A stretch of 64,000 bases of DNA, taken from DATFIX01 sp047617305. GTDB lineage: Archaea > Halobacteriota > Halobacteria > Halobacteriales > Natrialbaceae. Positions 55,401 through 63,291 of the stretch are shown here, one piece after another. Location: positions 27,807 through 91,806 of the forward strand of contig JBLGCL010000001.1 in NCBI GenBank assembly GCA_047617305.1, given 5' to 3'. The translations under genes and the position numbers were made by a program. A model generated the notes under the pieces. That model saw nothing but the letters and a program-made list of their open reading frames with translations, searched no databases and was not told where the DNA came from. The first letter of the stretch is position 1, and every line of letters starts with the position of its first letter.

Positions 55401-55634
55401 GCCGAGGAGCGACTCGACGGCGCGCTCCGGTCGGCGCGATCCCTCGACGCCCGAATCGAGGAGTGTCGCGGGTTGCTCGAACTCGGCCGCCTGGCACGGG
55501 AGCGCGACGACGTCGCCACCGCGAGGGCCCGGATCGAGACGGCCCTGTCGATCGCCGAGGAAACGGGGGCAGCCCTGTACGAACGGTGGTGTCGGGACGA
55601 ACTGGACGCGTTCGACGCGGCCGAGGAACGCTGA
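52461..55634 (+). CDS. STAND-type ATPase regulator with winged-helix and TPR domains
   Basis: A 1057-residue signal-integrating protein. Residues 1-105 form a winged-helix DNA-binding domain (PSESVAERVGVLSALSELQE, then YALTDAGRARA). Residues about 145-480 are an AAA16/STAND NTPase (FADREAALEILE; Walker A VLVTGEAGVGKTSL near residue 177; Walker B CFVDDLHWAD near 268; a helical sensor part). Residues about 515-1050 consist of at least ten TPR-like repeats (for example DYDEAERHFEYV, GDLDAALEKFEHA, GDLDAARERLREA). The layout resembles MalT-like STAND transcription regulators, but the DNA-binding domain is N-terminal. The regulated genes are unknown. Confidence 0.85.
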   Translation: MVSTPRTDLVLLHLLGRTETETGTGTTAWSDIPAICAALNVPSESVAERVGVLSALSELQERGLVTERTTADENGQRRAYALTDAGRARAVELRGRYESETVRIEDGDGSSAVPLSEIERYDGVGSFVRALARMSADGVLRVGGGDSDRFADREAALEILESALDAVSEGDGRTVLVTGEAGVGKTSLVREALATAREREFDVLDGKCARDANEPYGPFHEALAATDADPFGRSVGPAGDEGAFEAGRRALFDDVADALSADDPIACFVDDLHWADAGTLALFAFVADAVDGPFLLIGAYREEDLPAEHDLRTPDDWLGDVDPCVVDLSPFDRPATRTLIAGLLDVEAPRMPADFVAAVQERTGGNPLFVGELVGALRDEGRIDPARGLYPGADDASVPMPERIENAIAVRFDALDATAETVLETSAVIGPTIPLSVLASVLDLSEPDLREYVDVLVGARVWERVGDDGVRFVSDLVRETVLDRLDADERRDRHATVASALAGSDAAGAAAVAHHYERAGDDGQALEYYRRAGEDAMDVYAHEVAIENHEAALELARERDAEDTVHESLLSIGRSYYVRSDYDEAERHFEYVRERSDDEETVMEAVYFLASIDNDRGAYDRAIERARAGLDRWDGESPKEPACLLLSAEAWARKQTGDLDEALETARRERDLAEWFGDRTLEARALHDVATVELDRGDLDAALEKFEHAGEVFAAVEDPWRRSRALSNQGVVHWRRGDLDAATDAFERCRAIDASIGDAASVAADEMNLGVLAVKRGAWAAARDHLDAARDRATEVGDRENAALAAGNLGDLLLRLGDLDAARERLREALDGVETIGNDRNRAVFLLNRAAYRTLVDDLEGAREAAGTALDVATGIEAGNEIPTARGLLARVARVEGDAEAAIEHAEAGVEAARGRDAERTVEALRELALARLAAGRADGALETAEDGIDALDAVSDPWQRLRIERVHGVCLREAGGLDAAEERLDGALRSARSLDARIEECRGLLELGRLARERDDVATARARIETALSIAEETGAALYERWCRDELDAFDAAEER

Positions 55635-55671
55635 TGGTCACGGCTCGATCCCCTCCGTGCGACGGCCTCGA

Positions 55672-56430
55672 TTACTGATCCTCGACCGCGCCGGCCTCGA
55701 GCTTCTTCACTCGCGTGGCCAGCGCCAGGAACGTCGCCAGGACGGTCAGCGTGACGGCACCGGCGGCGGCGATGTCGTGGGCAGGGACGGCGTGATCGAG
55801 GACGCCATCCCGGTACTCGGCGGGAACGATCGTGTGGTGTGGGTCGCCGACGATCGGCACGAAGTAATCGACCACGTCGTTGAGCAGGTACCACCCGGCC
55901 GCGACGGCGACCGCACGGACGGGGAAGTCGTAGAGGCGATAGAGGACGAACCCCTCCAGCACCATCGCCAGGTGGCTCCAGAACAGGAAGTTGTACATCG
56001 CGACGTGGAGGTACGAGAACGAGTCGCCGAAGGCGAGCAACACGTACGGCGTCCAGGCCCCGAGTTTGAGACAGCCGAAGAACGCGAGGGCGCCCAGCCA
56101 CTCCGCTCTCACGTCGAGTTTCCACGCGGCGATGGCCAGCGCGACGAACAGGGTCGCCGCGGGGCTGTCGGGCACCAGCGGCCACATCACGACCGGTTCG
56201 ATCGCGAACTGGTCGACGATCAACGGATCGGACAGGGGAAGCGGGTGAAAACCGTAATACCAGAAGCCGAAGACCGTTCCGATCAGGTTGATGGCCACGA
56301 CGACCCACGCCAGGCGGAGCCCGACGTTCTCGACGACCCGGGGGACCGGCTGGACGTACCCCGGCAGATCGGGGCGGTCGGGGAGCCCCCGGTCGGCCGC
56401 CAGACGCTCCACGCGGTCGACGACGCTCAT
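55672..56430 (-). CDS. DUF1405 family membrane protein
   Basis: A 252-residue protein with seven or eight hydrophobic segments. DUF1405 is recognised from the conserved NLIGTVFGFWYYGFHPLPLS, the region DSPAATLFVALAIAAWKL and HVAMYNFLFWSHLAMVLEGF. The function is unknown. The ATG at 56430 fits the family; the upstream 38 bp to thrB is short, and thrB lies upstream in the same direction, so the pair may be co-transcribed. No residues suggest enzymatic activity. Confidence 0.85.
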   Translation of the reverse strand: MSVVDRVERLAADRGLPDRPDLPGYVQPVPRVVENVGLRLAWVVVAINLIGTVFGFWYYGFHPLPLSDPLIVDQFAIEPVVMWPLVPDSPAATLFVALAIAAWKLDVRAEWLGALAFFGCLKLGAWTPYVLLAFGDSFSYLHVAMYNFLFWSHLAMVLEGFVLYRLYDFPVRAVAVAAGWYLLNDVVDYFVPIVGDPHHTIVPAEYRDGVLDHAVPAHDIAAAGAVTLTVLATFLALATRVKKLEAGAVEDQ

Positions 56431-56468
56431 GGGTGCGCCCTCGGGCGGGGAGAGCAAAACGGTGTGGG

Positions 56469-57350
56469 TTACGCCTCGATCACGCTCGCCCCGTCGCCGA
56501 TCCGGGTCTGGAAGCTCCTGGCGTCGACGCCCGCGTCGTCGAAGGCGTCGATCATCGCGGTCGCGACTGCCAGGCGGCCGCCCTCGCGACAGACGGCGAG
56601 CATCGCCGGGCCGGCCCCGCTGACGGTGACGCCGGTGGCGCCGGCGTCGAGTGCGGCCTCCGCGACGACCTCGTAGCCGTCGATCAGGGCCGCCCGCGTC
56701 GGCGTGACGATCTCGTCGCGCAGCCCCCGGCCGACCAGGGCGGGATCGTTCCGGTGCATGCCCGTCACGACCGTCGCCGCCGATCCGACGGTCTCCACCA
56801 CGTCCGATAGCGGAACGGACTCGGGAACGACGCCCCTGGCGTCGCTCGTCGAGATGACGATCTCCGGGAGGCAGGCGACGAGGGACAGCGAGGCGTCGAC
56901 CCGGGTCAGGCCGTCGTCGCGGACGACCGTGAACCCGCCAAGCAGGGCCGGCGCCACGTTGTCGGCGTGCGCCTCGCCGGCGACGACCGCCTCGCCCTCG
57001 GCCGCCACCGGCACGAGTTCCCGGCGGGTGTACCCCAGGTCGTACAGTTCGTTCAGGGCGACGGCCGCGCCCGCGGCGCTGGCGGCCGAGGAGCCCAGCC
57101 CCGACGCCGGACGGACGCCGTTGTCGAGGTAGACGTCGGCGGTGACGCCGAGTTCGTCGGCGACGGCGCCGATCACGTTCTTGTCGGGGTCCTCGGGGAT
57201 GTACCGGCTCCCGACGCCCGTGATCTCGATCGTCGTCTCGTCGGCCGGTTCGGCCCGCACGTAGTCGGCCGGTCGATCGAGCGCCACGCCGAACACGTCG
57301 AAACCGCTGCCGAGGTTCGCGCTCGTCGCCGGCGCCCTGACGGTAACCAT
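56469..57350 (-). CDS. thrB: Homoserine kinase
   Basis: A 293-residue GHMP-superfamily kinase. The N-terminus VRAPATSANLGSGFDVFGVAL and the ATP loop PASGLGSSAASAAGAAVA are characteristic of ThrB; the C-terminal GVTVSGAGPAMLAV is the third GHMP motif. It phosphorylates homoserine in threonine synthesis. The ATG at 57350 begins the family. It is divergent from the FAD oxidoreductase gene at 57453 across a 102-bp promoter region. Confidence 0.94.
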   Translation of the reverse strand: MVTVRAPATSANLGSGFDVFGVALDRPADYVRAEPADETTIEITGVGSRYIPEDPDKNVIGAVADELGVTADVYLDNGVRPASGLGSSAASAAGAAVALNELYDLGYTRRELVPVAAEGEAVVAGEAHADNVAPALLGGFTVVRDDGLTRVDASLSLVACLPEIVISTSDARGVVPESVPLSDVVETVGSAATVVTGMHRNDPALVGRGLRDEIVTPTRAALIDGYEVVAEAALDAGATGVTVSGAGPAMLAVCREGGRLAVATAMIDAFDDAGVDARSFQTRIGDGASVIEA

Positions 57351-57452
57351 GACTCCGCGGTAGGGTTGGGAACCTAAAAGGTGCGGCGATCCCTGCGGTC
57401 CCATGGACGGGGGAACGGAAAGCACAAACCGACGGGGGCGCAACCGCCTGCC

Positions 57453-58814
57453 ATGATCGGCGTCGTCGGGGGCGGGATCGCCGGACTCGCCGCGGCCTAC
57501 CGCCTGCAAGAACACGGCTACGACGTGCAGGTCTTCGAGGCGAGCGACGACCTCGGCGGCCTCGCCGCGGTCTACGAGACGGCCGGCGATCCCGTCGAGA
57601 AGTTCTACCACCACCTCTCGGCCGCCGAGGAGACCATCGTCGAACTCGCCGAGGACCTCGGGATCGGCGACCGCGTCGAGTGGCGCTACAAGTCAGACGC
57701 CTACTACGTCGACGAGATCGTTCACCCGATGGACACGATCTGGCAGATCGCCGCCTACCCGCACCTGTCCCTCTACGACAAGTTCCGCCTGGGGATGCTC
57801 ACGCTTGGAATCGACGTCCGCGGCGGTCGGATCCGCAGGGACACCTACGAGAGCCTCGAGGACTTCGAGGACGTCCCCGTCGAGGAGTTCGTCCTCGAAC
57901 ACACCACCCGCAACGTCTACGAGAGCTTCTTCGAACCGCTGCTGGACGCCAAGTTCGGCGACCGGAAGGACGACGTGAGCGCGGCGTGGCTGCTCGGCCG
58001 GATCAAGTTCCGCGGCGAGCGCGACCTGCTGCGCGGGGAGAAGCTGGGCTACCTCCGGGGGAGCTTCGCGGTCCTCATCGACGCGCTGGTCGACGCCGTC
58101 GGCCGGGAGAACCTCACCACTGGGGCCAGGGTGACGAACCTCCAGTACGACGACGCGGTCCAGTCGATCACGGTCACGACCGACGACGGGGTCGAACGTC
58201 AGGCCGTCGACGACGTCGTGATCGCGACGATGCCGAACGTCCTCACGCAACTGACCGGCTACACCTGTGACATCGACTTCCAGGGGACGGTCTGCTCGGT
58301 CTGGAGCATGGAGGAGTCGCTGTCCGACACCTACTGGCTGAACATCAAGGACGACGCCCCATTCGGCGTCTTCATCGAACACACGAACTTCATCCCCCCC
58401 GAGCGGTACGGCGGCGAACACCTCTACTTCACCGCGAGTTACGTCCAGGACGAGACCGAGGACCTGTGGCAGATGAACGACGACGCCGTCGAGGCCCACT
58501 GGGAGGACGGGATCGCCGACCTGTTCCCGGACTTCGATCCCGACGCCGTGAACTGGGTCCGGACGGCCCGCAACCCCCGGACGGCCCCGATCTACGAGCG
58601 TGGCTACCTCGACATGGTCGTGCCGTACGACCTGGGAAACGAGGTCGCCGACGGGGTCTACTACGCCGGCATGGCTTCGCGGGCACAGTACCCGGAACGC
58701 AGTCTCAACGGGGGCATCGAGGCCGGGTTCGCCTGCGCCGACCTGATCGCGGGCGAGGCGGGTGCCACCGGGACGTCCGCCCGAACCGTTCCTGCCGACG
58801 AGGGCGATCGCTGA
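57453..58814 (+). CDS. NAD(P)/FAD-dependent oxidoreductase (protoporphyrinogen oxidase-like)
   Basis: A 453-residue flavoprotein of the amine-oxidase/protoporphyrinogen oxidase superfamily. The Rossmann motif is MIGVVGGGIAGLAAAYRLQE followed by VQVFEASDDLGGLA, and the C-terminal FAD motif is YYAGMASRAQYPERSLNGGIEAG. The middle has FYHHLSAAEE and FLEPLLDAKFGD-like sequence (EPLLDAKFGD) found in a group of UDP-galactopyranose-mutase/phytoene-desaturase relatives. The substrate is unknown. The ATG at 57453 starts the FAD motif. It ends just before a structured RNA region encoded on the other strand. Confidence 0.85.
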   Translation: MIGVVGGGIAGLAAAYRLQEHGYDVQVFEASDDLGGLAAVYETAGDPVEKFYHHLSAAEETIVELAEDLGIGDRVEWRYKSDAYYVDEIVHPMDTIWQIAAYPHLSLYDKFRLGMLTLGIDVRGGRIRRDTYESLEDFEDVPVEEFVLEHTTRNVYESFFEPLLDAKFGDRKDDVSAAWLLGRIKFRGERDLLRGEKLGYLRGSFAVLIDALVDAVGRENLTTGARVTNLQYDDAVQSITVTTDDGVERQAVDDVVIATMPNVLTQLTGYTCDIDFQGTVCSVWSMEESLSDTYWLNIKDDAPFGVFIEHTNFIPPERYGGEHLYFTASYVQDETEDLWQMNDDAVEAHWEDGIADLFPDFDPDAVNWVRTARNPRTAPIYERGYLDMVVPYDLGNEVADGVYYAGMASRAQYPERSLNGGIEAGFACADLIAGEAGATGTSARTVPADEGDR

Positions 58815-58912
58815 CCTCGTCGCCGACAGGAGGCGCCGACGGGGGTCACCGGCGACGATAACCCTTACCGCCCTGTAGAGGATCCGGGCCGAACTGGTCG
58901 TCGCTCGGCACC

Positions 58913-58927
58913 CCGAAAAGCGAAAAA
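58913..58927 (-). terminator. U-rich 3' end of the structured RNA gene
   Basis: On the minus strand the closing helix is followed by TTTTT, CGC and TTTT before GC-rich sequence resumes. U tracts of this sort commonly end archaeal transcripts. Confidence 0.5.
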
Positions 58928-59377
58928 GCCGGGAACCACGGTTGAGGCCCGGACGGGAGACGTTTTCCCCGGCCCGCGCGGCCGTCGAGGGCTTTACCCG
59001 ATTTCACATCGGGTCTCGCCAACCCGGGGCTTTACCCGGGCTCGCACCGGGTTTGGCCGAACGCCGAAGCGTTCGACGTTAGCCGGGTTTGCACCGGCTT
59101 TGCCCTGTTGGACTGGCTCTAGCCGGATTCTCACCGGCATTGCCGTCGATGTTCCCGAAGCCCGCTTACGCGTCCTCCGGTACTTGGCCTTCTTCCCTGC
59201 CCACCATGGCGGGCGGGCACTGGGCCGGAGCGGTTCTCCTTCGGAGCCTTGAGACCTTGTCACCCTGTTACGGGCGCTTTGGTGCTGGCCCCTACCCCAG
59301 CTCGTCTCGACCCGAATACTCGGACCGATCTGAGCTGTGGGCGTCCGGTGAACCCCCGTGGCTCCCGGCTCGCGCCC
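58922..59377 (-). ncRNA. Candidate structured RNA with four tandem T-loop hairpins
   Basis: The minus strand between the convergent oxidoreductase gene and an AT-rich promoter region shows no sound protein-coding frame but dense pairing. The ends pair perfectly: 59356-59370 (AGCCGGGAGCCACGG) with 58927-58941 (CCGTGGTTCCCGGCT), 15 bp with one G-U. A second helix pairs 59342-59348 (CCGGACG) with 58949-58955. A 6-bp stem joins 59332-59337 and 59298-59303. Then four modules of the form GGC, 3-4 nt, a 5-bp stem with a 7-nt UGNRANN loop, UANA or TAAC, GCC/GTC: starts at 59144, 59104, 59058 and 59020. The loops are TGAGAAT, TGCAAAC, TGCGAGC and TGTGAAA, all of T-loop type. A C(UUCG)G-capped hairpin lies between modules 2 and 3. 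I do not recognise the RNA family; RNase P and SRP landmarks are missing. Confidence 0.7.
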
Positions 59378-59389
59378 TTATTGTAGGAT

Positions 59390-59424
59390 GCAGGTAATAA
59401 TAAATGTTTTGGCCACGTACCTGC
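59390..59424 (-). promoter_or_regulatory. TATA box of the structured RNA, flanked by an inverted repeat
   Basis: The minus-strand sequence ATTTATTATTACC (about 59392-59406) lies about 26 bp upstream of the predicted RNA 5' end at 59374-59377. GCAGGTA (59390-59396) and TACCTGC (59418-59424) form a 7-bp inverted repeat spaced by 21 bp around this TATA region, and may be an operator. Confidence 0.5.
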
Positions 59425-59804
59425 TTGCATATCTTTTTCCGTGGGAAGGAACGTCCGACACGCAATTCCCCGAGAATACTTGTGTCCCCCGACAGAGAGG
59501 GTTTATCCGCCTCGAGAAGGGCCGAACTGGTTCGAAATAGTCACGTTAAAGATAATATATATTACTATCAAGCTAACTTATAAACAATTTACATGGGTGT
59601 AACGATGGATCGGCGGTGACCGACCCCGACGAACGGCATCTCCGTATCGAGTTGGGCGTCGTCGATTGACGGACGTGGTAATTGGTGACGATACACAATA
59701 ATCGTTTCGTCGGAATGGGCGTTCGACGGGGCTGGTCGGCCAAAATTCTCCGCGGGTGACAATCCACCTCGAAACACTTCACTGAGGAACACGAAAGGGA
59801 GTCC
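59425..59804 (+). other. AT-rich intergenic region
   Basis: No gene is supported. The stretch about 59525-59600 (GTTAAAGATAATATATATTACTATCAAGC and similar) is the most AT-rich in the window. Short frames here are interrupted and lack family resemblance. The region may hold promoters for the MBL gene and upstream control of the RNA gene. Its base composition is unlike that of its neighbours. Confidence 0.5.
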
Positions 59805-60479
59805 ATGGGTGGGGAACTGCCAGCGGCGGTGCGCCACATCGACTGCGGTCGCGTCAACGCCTACCTCGTCGAGGACGGCGACGCGCTGACCCTCGTCGAC
59901 GCGGGAACGCCCGGCTGCGCGGACACGATCCGGAGCGCAGTTCGGGACGAGGGATACACGATTCGGGATCTGGACCGGGTACTGCTCACCCACTACGACG
60001 TCGACCACGTGGGGGGACTCGCGAAGCTCACGCCGGCCCTGGCGGCCGAGGTCATCGCGAGCCGTCACGCCGGAGCCCTGCTAACCGGGGAGCGGTCGCC
60101 GCCGTGGACGAACCACAAAGGGCTCATCCAGCGTGCCTCCCGGTTCCTGCTCTCCGCACCGGAACTCCCCCTCGTCCACGTCGAGCACGAGGCGCCGGTC
60201 GGGAGCTTCACCGCGTACCACACGCCCGGACACACGCCGGGACACGTCGTGTACGTCAGCGAGCGCCTCGACGTCGCGTTTCTGGGGGACCTGGTACACG
60301 AGTCCGACGGCGACCTCGCCGCCTCGAAGTGGCTCGTCAGCTACGACACCGGGGAGGTCCGGGCGAGCATCAAGTCCCTCGCCGCGCAGACGCCGTACTT
60401 CGAGTACGCCTGTCCCGGGCACGGCGAAATCCGCGGGGACGGCTACAAGCGACTCGAACGGCTTGCGGAGCGCCTCTAG
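59805..60479 (+). CDS. Metallo-beta-lactamase fold hydrolase
   Basis: A 224-residue MBL-fold protein. The zinc motif is LLTHYDVDHVGGL, i.e. HxDxDH rather than the common HxHxDH, so the second histidine is replaced by Asp. Other ligands are AYHTPGHTPGHVVY, VAFLGDLVHES (Asp) and CPGHGEIRGDGYKRL (His). The pattern is that of glyoxalase II/flavoprotein-like hydrolases of unknown substrate. The start ATG at 59805 begins the first strand. No operon partner is evident; a 270-bp gap precedes the next gene. Confidence 0.88.
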   Translation: MGGELPAAVRHIDCGRVNAYLVEDGDALTLVDAGTPGCADTIRSAVRDEGYTIRDLDRVLLTHYDVDHVGGLAKLTPALAAEVIASRHAGALLTGERSPPWTNHKGLIQRASRFLLSAPELPLVHVEHEAPVGSFTAYHTPGHTPGHVVYVSERLDVAFLGDLVHESDGDLAASKWLVSYDTGEVRASIKSLAAQTPYFEYACPGHGEIRGDGYKRLERLAERL

Positions 60480-60720
60480 GGGTTCGCGCCTACCGGAACC
60501 TCGGGCGGCATCCTCGGGGCCGGCCCCCGGTTCGTCGCGCCGGCAGGGAACGGCGCGGAGTACGAATCGACGACCCTCCGCCGGCGCAGCCCTTGTCGTT
60601 CGTCGCCGGCGCTCCCGGCGGAAGCTAGGGAGCCCCCGGCCGTGGCAGTGGCGAACCGGGTCGTTCGCGACGGAGATTTTTAAGTCGGGGCTTGGCATTC
60701 TGTAAGTCAATAGGAACCCA

Positions 60721-60726
60721 CTTTAA
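60721..60726 (+). promoter_or_regulatory. TATA-like box of the FAD oxidoreductase gene
   Basis: CTTTAA is centred about 26 bp before the ATG at 60750. A second candidate, ATTTTTAAG, lies about 70 bp upstream of the start. Confidence 0.4.
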
Positions 60727-60749
60727 CTCCCGTGTCAAATAGGTCGTGC

Positions 60750-62003
60750 ATGGCCGACTCGTACGTGATCCTCGGCGACGGTGTCGCCGGGAGTTCGGCG
60801 GCGGGGACGATTCGGGAGGAAGCTCCCGAGGCGGAGATCACCGTCGTAACCGACGAGGGCGAGCCGTTCTATAACCGGATCCTCACCAAGGAGTTCGCGA
60901 AGGGGAAGCTTCCGGAAGCACCGGTCTCGATCCACGAGGAGGGGTGGTACGAGGACCGCGACATCGACCTCAGGTTGAACACGTTCGTGACCGACGTCGA
61001 CACCGACGCCCAGGAGGTCCAAACCCACGAGGGAGACGCGCTCTCGTACGACAAGCTCCTGGTCGCGACCGGGGGGACGCCCCTGCAGCTGCCCGTCGCG
61101 AACGCCGACGCCGACGGCATCCACCACTTCTGGACGTTCCAGGACGCCAGGGGGATCGCCGAGGACGCGGACGAATCGGATTCGGCCGTCATCATCGGCG
61201 CAGGGTTGCTCGGCATCGACTTCGTCGGCGTCTGTGGCGTCCGCGGCATCGACGCCAAACTGATCATGCGCGGGAAGGGCTGGTGGCGCTACGCGTGCAC
61301 CGAAACGGGATCGAAGATCATCCACGAGGGAATGCGCGAGATGGGCGTCGAACCGATCACCGAGAGCGGGGTCGAGCGCTTCGAGATGGACGACGACGGG
61401 CACGTCACCGGCGCCGTCGACGTCGACGGGAACTTCCACGATGCCGACTGGGTGGGCGTGGGGATCGGGCTGAACTTCAACACCGAGTTCCTCCAGGGGT
61501 CCCCGGTCGAAACCGACGGCGGGGTCATCGTCGACGAGCACATGCGCACGAACGTGGAGAACGTCTACGCGGCCGGTGACATCACGCGGTACTACGACGT
61601 CATCCTGGAGGACCGCAACCAGAACGGTTCGTGGGGCAGCGCCAAGGAGCAGGGGAACACCGCCGCGTTGAACATGGTCAACGGCCACGGGGCCGATACC
61701 TTCGAGTACGTCCCCTCGTACTCCATCACCCACTTCGACTTCCCGTTCCTCTCGCTGGGGCACCCGACGCGCGGGTCCGAGGGCCCCGTCACCAAGGGCG
61801 ACCCGCACGGGTACGAGCGCAAGTACGACGACTACGAGTGGCGCCGGGTGGCCTTCGAGGACGGCCGCCTGGTCGGCGCGGCCCTCATCGGCGACCTCTC
61901 CCCACAGACGAAGCTCAAACAGCTCATTCGGGGGGGCCGACGGATCGAGGATCAGGCCGAAAAGCTGCTCGAACGGGACATCGACCTGGATAACATCGAG
62001 TAG
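60750..62003 (+). CDS. NAD(P)/FAD-dependent pyridine nucleotide-disulfide oxidoreductase family protein
   Basis: A 417-residue flavoprotein. The N-terminal FAD motif is YVILGDGVAGSSAAGTIRE, PFYNRILTKEFAKGK follows as in nitrite-reductase/rubredoxin-reductase relatives, the NAD motif is AVIIGAGLLGIDFVGVCGVRG, and FAD is closed by NVYAAGDITRYYD. The C-terminal part is long and differs from ferredoxin reductases. The haloarchaeal substrate is unknown. ATG 60750 was chosen over one at 60732 because the FAD motif begins there and a TATA-like box is at the right distance. It is convergent with the brp-like gene. Confidence 0.85.
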   Translation: MADSYVILGDGVAGSSAAGTIREEAPEAEITVVTDEGEPFYNRILTKEFAKGKLPEAPVSIHEEGWYEDRDIDLRLNTFVTDVDTDAQEVQTHEGDALSYDKLLVATGGTPLQLPVANADADGIHHFWTFQDARGIAEDADESDSAVIIGAGLLGIDFVGVCGVRGIDAKLIMRGKGWWRYACTETGSKIIHEGMREMGVEPITESGVERFEMDDDGHVTGAVDVDGNFHDADWVGVGIGLNFNTEFLQGSPVETDGGVIVDEHMRTNVENVYAAGDITRYYDVILEDRNQNGSWGSAKEQGNTAALNMVNGHGADTFEYVPSYSITHFDFPFLSLGHPTRGSEGPVTKGDPHGYERKYDDYEWRRVAFEDGRLVGAALIGDLSPQTKLKQLIRGGRRIEDQAEKLLERDIDLDNIE

Positions 62004-62031
62004 CTGGGCAGGGACCGTCCGCTCTCCTTCC

Positions 62032-63117
62032 TCAGGGCACGTACCAGATGCCTCGCGCCCGGTCGAACCAGGAGCCGATCACGACGTGCGGGAGCGCGAT
62101 GATGCTCACGAACACGCTCCAGAAGGCGACCAACCCGGGGAGGATCGAGGCGCCGCCGAGGGGGTTCGGGGAGGCGACCCAGAGCGTCGCGGCCAGGCCG
62201 AACGTGGCGAGCGCGCCGACGATCAATACGGTCCACGCACCCAGCGCGACCAGACGCGGGTCCTCCGCGTCGAGCACCGACAGGAGGTCCCGGTCGGGAT
62301 CCGTCCGCGGCGGATCGGTCTTCTGGACCGCCGTCGTCCGGCCGACCTGCCGGAGGGAGTACCAGAACGGGAAGTACAGCCCCACCGCCAGGACGACGGG
62401 CACGGCGGCGAAGTACGCGACGAGCAGAAGGGAATCGAGGGCGTCCGCGAGGTACGAGCCCGTTCCCGCCGATCGCCAGTATCCCAGGCCCAGGTGGACG
62501 ACGAGGAGCGCCCCGTAGCCCCCAGCGATCACCGTTCGGGTCAGGTCGAAGTATCGACTGGCCCCGGTCAACGCGCCCGGCTGGAAGATGTCTACCATGA
62601 TCGCGCTGAAGGTGTGGAACGTGTGGGGCCAGAAGACGAGTGGGACCAGCATCACGGCGCCACCGCGAACCGCAGCGGCGAGCGCGCGCTGCAACCGCGT
62701 GCGGAGGTGGTCGGTCCCCGACGTCCCTTCCATGACCTTGAGGCCGCCGTGGCCGCCCTTGGCCATCGCTACCCCGAGCGCGAGGGCCAGCCCCGCCACG
62801 GGGGCGAGGAAGAACAGCGCCACGAACGTCGCGATGGCCGTCACGTACAGCGCGAGGTACCGGACCTGGAAGCTCCTGGCTCGCCGGCGGAGGTTGTCGA
62901 AGTGCTCGTACCCGCCGTGTGGCAGGTTCATCGCCACCATCCCGATCAGGTACGCGCCGGCCTGCACCCGCAGCGGGACGGTCAGGCCGGCCGCACCCCC
63001 CAGCGCGAACGCGATCGCCAGGACCGCCAGGACGCCACGCGAGACGCCGAGGGCGGTCCCGCCGGGAACGTCGGGAACGAGTCGAGCCTTCCCGAAACCG
63101 ATGTCGTGGCCACTCAT
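62032..63117 (-). CDS. brp: Brp/Blh family beta-carotene 15,15'-dioxygenase
   Basis: A 361-residue membrane protein with about nine helices. Conserved His-bearing segments are NLPHGGYEHFDNLRRRARSF, AKGGHGGLKVMEG, LVFWPHTFHTFSAIM and ALPHVVIGSWFDRARG, which suit the iron site of Brp/Blh beta-carotene cleavage enzymes. These make retinal for rhodopsins. This group, with PHGGYEH rather than the common PHGAxDH, is a divergent subfamily, so activity should be treated as probable. No rhodopsin gene is in the window. Confidence 0.8.
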   Translation of the reverse strand: MSGHDIGFGKARLVPDVPGGTALGVSRGVLAVLAIAFALGGAAGLTVPLRVQAGAYLIGMVAMNLPHGGYEHFDNLRRRARSFQVRYLALYVTAIATFVALFFLAPVAGLALALGVAMAKGGHGGLKVMEGTSGTDHLRTRLQRALAAAVRGGAVMLVPLVFWPHTFHTFSAIMVDIFQPGALTGASRYFDLTRTVIAGGYGALLVVHLGLGYWRSAGTGSYLADALDSLLLVAYFAAVPVVLAVGLYFPFWYSLRQVGRTTAVQKTDPPRTDPDRDLLSVLDAEDPRLVALGAWTVLIVGALATFGLAATLWVASPNPLGGASILPGLVAFWSVFVSIIALPHVVIGSWFDRARGIWYVP

Positions 63118-63291
63118 AGCTCACGTGGATTACCGTCAGCCCGGTCAAAGAACGGTCTCCCAAACTGGATGGGCACTCGACGCGCTTGGGGGACCCGCGT
63201 TCGAACGGCTGGCGCCCCTCGCCGGAGACCTGCCGGACCGACGTGCCTCAGATGGGGAAGCTAACTGATCCGCGACCGTCTCCCCTGGAGG

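Noticed and set aside
58922..59377. Identification of the structured RNA as RNase P RNA or SRP RNA
   Set aside because: The segment lacks the RNase P CR-I (GAGGGGAAG type) and CR-V (ACAGAA...GGCUUA) sequences and the SRP helix 8 GGAAGG motif as I know them. A covariance search is still needed to be certain.
58994..59397. Two overlapping open frames on opposite strands inside the RNA region (58994-59263 minus, 59089-59397 plus)
   Set aside because: Both lie over the paired stems, have no family resemblance and odd composition (Arg/Pro/Ser-rich), as expected of frames arising by chance in GC-rich structured sequence.
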